DNA of 9,102 bases from assembly GCA_947384645.1 (NCBI GenBank), contig CANDHX010000043.1, positions 1 through 9,102 on the forward strand, written 5' to 3'. Position numbers and translations under genes: made by a program. Shown here one piece after another: positions 6,241 to 9,102 of the stretch (within the stretch, counting starts at the first letter, position 1; the number at the start of each line of letters is the position of its first letter). The stretch comes from an uncultured Mycoplasmatota bacterium. GTDB taxonomy: Bacteria; Bacillota_I; Bacilli_A; RF39; UBA660. The notes beneath the pieces were generated by a model. It was not told where the DNA came from and did not search any database. It saw only the letters and a list, made by a program, of their open reading frames with translations.

Positions 6241-6970
6241 ATTAAAATTACATTCGCTCACTATAGTCCTTTTTCTCGTTGGATTTTTAACGGGTTACAT
6301 AAAATACCTTTTGATGATTTTCATAATAGTAATCGTTCACGAATTAGGACACGTAATAATGGCTATAATATTTAAAAGAAAAATCGAATCATTAACGCTT
6401 CTTCCCTTTGGGGGCTTATTAAAAATGTACAGTATTCAAAGTACGTCGATTTTTGAAGATTTACTAATATCTATAGGAGGAATACTGTTTCAACTTTTAT
6501 TGGCAGTCGCCTTATACCTACTGCATTTTAACAATTTAATCGAACAAAATATCTTTGAATTTATGAATTCTTACAATAAAATGATAATAGCTTTTAATTT
6601 AATCCCTATTTGTCCACTTGACGGCTATAAGATGACTAAACTCCTTATGGAACTCCTTTTTCCATTTAAACTGACCTTCAAAATATCATTCGTTCTAAGC
6701 TCAATGATATTGATATTTATCATAAGCTCAAATTTTAACGTCGTTAAAGATAATATCTTCATCTTTACATTTCTAGTTATTAGTACTATCGAAGAAATTA
6801 AAGCATCCTTCCTCATAGTCCAAAAATTTTACTTAGAAAGAATTTTGTACGATTTTAAATATCCACGAAAAAATATATCTAAAAAAGAAGATATGTACAA
6901 AAATAAAATCAATTATATAAATGGAATACACGAAAAAAAATTTCTTTTAAAAAATCGTTATCAAAAATAA
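6224..6970 (+). CDS. spoIVFB: SpoIVFB-like M50 intramembrane metalloprotease
   Basis: Site-2 protease, 248 residues. In Bacillus SpoIVFB cleaves pro-sigma-K in the mother cell. The HELGH zinc motif is at 39-43 within the second hydrophobic segment. LLPFGG follows (59-64), and the third ligand is in NLIPICPLDG (125-134, D133), with LDGY replacing the usual LDGG. The order LTGYIKYLL - HELGH - LLPFGG - NLIPxxPLDG - FLVISTIEE - FYLER closely follows the Bacillus protein. The C-terminal CBS domain of Bacillus SpoIVFB (about 288 residues) is absent; only a short lysine-rich tail follows FYLER, so regulation by nucleotide binding there is unlikely. It overlaps spoIVFA by 17 bases and lacks a clear ribosome site, so translation is probably coupled. 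Here the real substrate is unknown. Confidence 0.88.
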   Translation: MKLSNKLKLHSLTIVLFLVGFLTGYIKYLLMIFIIVIVHELGHVIMAIIFKRKIESLTLLPFGGLLKMYSIQSTSIFEDLLISIGGILFQLLLAVALYLLHFNNLIEQNIFEFMNSYNKMIIAFNLIPICPLDGYKMTKLLMELLFPFKLTFKISFVLSSMILIFIISSNFNVVKDNIFIFTFLVISTIEEIKASFLIVQKFYLERILYDFKYPRKNISKKEDMYKNKINYINGIHEKKFLLKNRYQK

Positions 6971-6998
6971 AAAGAATTCGAGATTGTTAAAATAGACC

Positions 6999-7027
6999 TT
7001 TATTTTTTCTCTATATTTTACTATAAT
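6999..7027 (+). promoter_or_regulatory. Candidate promoter for cdsA-rseP
   Basis: A consensus -10 box TATAAT (7022-7027) follows TTTATT (6999-7004, 3/6) by 17 bases. The start point near 7034 would leave a 15-base lead-in to the cdsA ribosome site. The weak -35 box keeps confidence moderate. Confidence 0.45.
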
Positions 7028-7059
7028 TAAAATATACGAATTAAGAATAGGTGAGCAAA

Positions 7060-7851
7060 ATGAAGAAAAGAATAGTAAGTGCAATCGTGATGATGATAAT
7101 ATGTATACCTCTACTCATCATAGGCGGACTTCCCTTTAGAATAGGAATTGCTTTATTGTCGATTCTTGCCTATAAAGAAGTTTTAGACATAAAGGGATTA
7201 AATAATTATCCTAAAATAGTCGAGATATTGGGATTATTCATCATATTACTTCTAAATTTTTCGAATAGAGATCTATTAAATGATACAATAGGTTTAAACT
7301 ACCGTTACATTGCAGTATCCTATTTAGTCATGTTCTTGCCTACCATTTTTTACTTCGACAAAAAGAATTATACGACGAAAGATGCTTTTGAACTCTCATC
7401 ATTTATCATATTTTTAGGAATAGTATTCAATTCGATTTCCAATATCTTAATATATGAAAAGCCGTACTTCTTTTTACTCATCTTAATCACTATTTTTACA
7501 GATACTTTTGCTTATATTATCGGTTCTATGATTGGACGGCACAAGTTTACTAAGATAAGTCCAAATAAGACGATAGAGGGCTGTCTTGGCGGATTAGTAA
7601 TGGGTACAGTTTTATCTACTATATATTACGAAACTTTTATAGGTTCCTCTCCCCTTATAAAAGTAATACCGATTATCGCATTGTTGTCTTTAATATGTGA
7701 AATGGGCGATTTATTCTATAGTGCAATCAAAAGAGAAAGAAATATCAAAGATTTCTCGAACCTCATTCCGGGTCATGGAGGCATCCTAGATAGAATAGAT
7801 AGCATTACTTTTGTAACGCTCGCTTACGTCCTCATAAGAGGCATCATATAA
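7060..7851 (+). CDS. cdsA: Phosphatidate cytidylyltransferase (CDP-diglyceride synthase)
   Basis: Integral membrane enzyme making CDP-diacylglycerol from CTP and phosphatidate, the entry to phosphatidylglycerol and cardiolipin. 263 residues with about eight hydrophobic segments. The family signature near the C terminus is complete: SAIKRERNIKDF (221-232) followed by PGHGGILDRID (237-247), with the metal- and CTP-binding aspartates. D148 and GR159-160 (TDTFAY, SMIGRHKF) are also family features. The start is ATG 7060, with AGGTGA (7049-7054) 5 bases ahead; the in-frame GTG 7051 belongs to the ribosome site. It is followed 19 bases later by rseP. The uppS gene usual before it in Bacillus, and the dxr gene usual after it, are both absent here. 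Confidence 0.95.
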   Translation: MKKRIVSAIVMMIICIPLLIIGGLPFRIGIALLSILAYKEVLDIKGLNNYPKIVEILGLFIILLLNFSNRDLLNDTIGLNYRYIAVSYLVMFLPTIFYFDKKNYTTKDAFELSSFIIFLGIVFNSISNILIYEKPYFFLLILITIFTDTFAYIIGSMIGRHKFTKISPNKTIEGCLGGLVMGTVLSTIYYETFIGSSPLIKVIPIIALLSLICEMGDLFYSAIKRERNIKDFSNLIPGHGGILDRIDSITFVTLAYVLIRGII

Positions 7852-7870
7852 TAGAAAGGAAGACTAGTAA

Positions 7871-8935
7871 ATGATAGCATTTATTTTATTGATATTGATT
7901 TTAGGAATTTTGATATTCGTTCACGAATTAGGGCATTTCTTAACCGCTAAAAATAGGGGAGCTTATGTCTATGAATTCGCACTCGGTATGGGTCCAAAAA
8001 TATTCAGTTTTAAAAGAAAGAATAAAAAAGACCCAACTCTATATAGTTTAAGATTATTTCCAATCGGAGGGTTTTGTGCCATAGCTGGAGAAGTCGATGA
8101 AAACGACGGAATGGACGTCAAACTAAAAAAATCCGATTACATGTGCAATAAAAAAATCTGGGAAAGATGTCTAATCCTCATAGCCGGAGTTACGATGAAT
8201 TTTATAACGGGAATTCTAATACTATTCATCTCAGGCCTTATCTGGGGGTCATCCGACCAGCGAAGCTTCATAGGTGTCGTAACTGAAGGAGACCCAGTAG
8301 CAAACGCCGGTATAGAAGTTGGAGATAGAATTGTTTCAATCAATGGCAAAAAAGCTGATAATTGGGACGAAGTAATCTTGATTTTAAATTTAAAAAACAA
8401 GAGTGATGAGTACACGTTCAAAATAAAGAAACCTAGTGGAGAAGTTAAAGAATATAAGATTACTCCAAGAATCGAAAAGGACGATGAAGGTAACGTAACT
8501 AAAAAGACCTTTGGTGTAGGACAAAACCCAACTCGTACTAAAGGCTTAACAAGTGCTATTAGGTACGCCTTCCAAAAATCTTGGTCTATTCTATCTTCAA
8601 TGGGCATGATAATAAGTTCCTTAGTCACAGGCGAATTATCTTTAAATGCTTTATCTGGACCTATAGGAGTTTATTCGGTAGTTGGAGAAGCAGTTAAGAC
8701 GAGCGTCGAATCTGTATTATATTTAATGGCTTATTTAAGCTTAAATTTAGGCTTCGTTAACATCTTACCATTCCCTGCTTTTGACGGTGGAAGAGTATTG
8801 TTCTTAATAATTGAAGCAATACGCAAGAAAAAGATGAACCCTAAAATTGAAAATGGAATAAATGCCATAGGATTTGCATTATTGATGCTTCTCATGTTGA
8901 TAATCTCGATTAAAGATATAATCAATTTGTTTTAA
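7871..8935 (+). CDS. rseP: RseP/RasP site-2 protease with PDZ domain
   Basis: Zinc intramembrane protease of family M50B, 354 residues. It cleaves membrane-spanning anti-sigma factors, signal-peptide remnants and small division proteins within the cytoplasmic membrane. HELGH (residues 18-22) lies in the first membrane helix. The conserved FPIGGF loop is at 63-68 and AGVTMNF at 105-111. One PDZ domain spans about 132-200 (IGVVTEGDPVANAGIEVGDR, IVSINGK). The LSGPIGV motif is at 261-267, and the third zinc ligand D305 is in NILPFPAFDGGRV (297-309). Four membrane helices are expected. Length and motif order are normal. ATG 7871 has AAAGGAAG upstream. It forms an operon with cdsA. The gene ends 8 bases before a separate promoter, and the nearest strong terminator is at 9022-9067. 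Confidence 0.95.
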   Translation: MIAFILLILILGILIFVHELGHFLTAKNRGAYVYEFALGMGPKIFSFKRKNKKDPTLYSLRLFPIGGFCAIAGEVDENDGMDVKLKKSDYMCNKKIWERCLILIAGVTMNFITGILILFISGLIWGSSDQRSFIGVVTEGDPVANAGIEVGDRIVSINGKKADNWDEVILILNLKNKSDEYTFKIKKPSGEVKEYKITPRIEKDDEGNVTKKTFGVGQNPTRTKGLTSAIRYAFQKSWSILSSMGMIISSLVTGELSLNALSGPIGVYSVVGEAVKTSVESVLYLMAYLSLNLGFVNILPFPAFDGGRVLFLIIEAIRKKKMNPKIENGINAIGFALLMLLMLIISIKDIINLF

Positions 8936-8942
8936 AAAATAC

Positions 8943-8971
8943 TTGTAAAAATACGTAATAAATAATATAAT
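8943..8971 (+). promoter_or_regulatory. Promoter just downstream of rseP
   Basis: TTGTAA (8943-8948, 4/6) and a perfect TATAAT (8966-8971) are separated by the ideal 17 bases. Transcription would start near 8978, exactly at the foot of the first hairpin of the RNA element that follows. It gives the downstream RNA or gene its own transcription, independent of rseP. Confidence 0.65.
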
Positions 8972-8977
8972 CATATT

Positions 8978-9067
8978 GTGAGAAACACACTAAAGATACT
9001 AGCGTGTTCTCCTAATGGGTAACACGACTAAATAACCTTTAAGAGGATATCTAGTCGTGTGTTTTTT
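8978..9067 (+). ncRNA. Attenuator/riboswitch-like leader RNA of unknown class
   Basis: Two stacked hairpins with a competing pairing. Hairpin 1: 8980-8992 pairs with 9000-9011 (GAGAA/TTCTC, CAC/GTG, CTA/TAG, with bulge A8985 and mismatch A8989-C9003) over loop AAGATAC. Hairpin 2: the terminator at 9022-9060. Alternative: CGTGTT (9003-9008, right arm of hairpin 1) is perfectly complementary to AACACG (9021-9026, left arm of the terminator), so forming this pair breaks both hairpins and would let polymerase read through. The middle of that pair is closed by CC/GG around TAAT (9011-9018). This A-B-A'-B' layout is classic for transcription attenuation. I recognise no known aptamer core. It may lead into the gene beyond 9102 or be a free 90-nt RNA; the function is unknown. 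Confidence 0.5.
9022..9067 (+). terminator. Strong intrinsic terminator
   Basis: The stem of ACACGACTA (9022-9030) with TAGTCGTGT (9052-9060) gives nine perfect pairs. It continues through an A-C mismatch, three AT pairs, an A-A mismatch and CCT/AGG (9036-9038 with 9044-9046), closing on loop TTAAG, wait-free of other structure. A G and six T follow (9062-9067). It ends the rseP transcript and is the off-state of the RNA element. Confidence 0.85.
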
Positions 9068-9075
9068 CTATTATA

Positions 9076-9096
9076 TTTTAATCACTAGGATTAAAA
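9076..9096. repeat. Short perfect inverted repeat at the window edge
   Basis: TTTTAATC (9076-9083) and GATTAAAA (9089-9096) are exact reverse complements around ACTAG. There is no T run after it, so it is not an obvious terminator. It could be an operator or part of the leader of a gene beyond the window. Confidence 0.4.
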
Positions 9097-9102
9097 CAGT
9101 AA

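Noticed and set aside
6963..7008. Possible terminator after spoIVFB (AAAAATAAA with TTTATTTTT)
   Set aside because: The stem is only AT pairs across a 27-base loop, so it is likely chance complementarity in AT-rich sequence.
8137..8628. 163-residue open frame on the minus strand inside rseP
   Set aside because: It lies wholly within a strongly conserved gene, has no ribosome site or recognisable domain, and is a shadow of the rseP codon pattern.
8978..9022. GTG-started 14-codon leader peptide (MRNTLKILACSPNG) in the RNA element
   Set aside because: No ribosome site can precede it because transcription starts there, and it has no run of one amino acid as expected for ribosome-driven attenuation.
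9011..9030. T-box-like TGGGTAACACG segment
   Set aside because: It only loosely resembles the T-box core, the leader lacks a stem I with a specifier loop, and 90 nt is too short for a standard T-box.

Overview
The window looks like one end of an assembled contig from a low-GC, Gram-positive-type bacterium of the Bacilli/Mollicutes branch, possibly a small-genome uncultured gut lineage such as RF39. The placement is an inference from gene content: an alpha2-type glycyl-tRNA synthetase, a SipW-class signal-peptide protein, a SpoIVFA-SpoIVFB pair, and the cdsA-rseP neighbourhood. TGA is used as a stop (4190-4192), so there is no sign of the Mycoplasma genetic code. The first 46 bases are not genomic: they are the P7 end of an Illumina library adapter with its index, fused directly to a broken synthetase gene.

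Layout. 47-993 is the 3' two thirds of the glycyl-tRNA synthetase gene, ending at a strong terminator shared with a convergent small XRE regulator (1006-1218, minus). Divergent from that regulator is a frameshifted gene for a secreted SipW-class protein (1309-2120). Next comes a minus-strand toxin-antitoxin operon (2185-3566 with its promoter): an MqsR-like toxin followed by an antitoxin that joins an MqsA-type zinc finger, an XRE helix-turn-helix and a Panacea/SocA domain. It is markedly poorer in CG dinucleotides than the flanking backbone, which suggests horizontal acquisition.

From 3677 on, everything is on the plus strand and reads as core genome: a COG2426-type small membrane protein and a phosphohexomutase (4194-5567, closed by a terminator); a SpoIVFA/SpoIVFB membrane-protease pair (5623-6970); then cdsA (7060-7851) and the site-2 protease gene rseP (7871-8935). 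The dxr gene usually found between cdsA and rseP in Bacillus-type genomes is absent here. Two different M50 intramembrane proteases therefore lie within 2.8 kb.

The least explained piece is at the right edge. Directly after rseP lies a good promoter (8943-8971), whose predicted transcript starts with a hairpin, can form a competing antiterminator-like pairing, and ends in a strong intrinsic terminator (to 9067). I read it as an attenuator or riboswitch-like leader, or a roughly 90-nt RNA, of no class that I recognise. With the MqsR/MqsA-Panacea operon it is the best candidate for something new. No gap longer than 300 bases lacks a gene. I saw no tRNA, rRNA, CRISPR array or insertion sequence.
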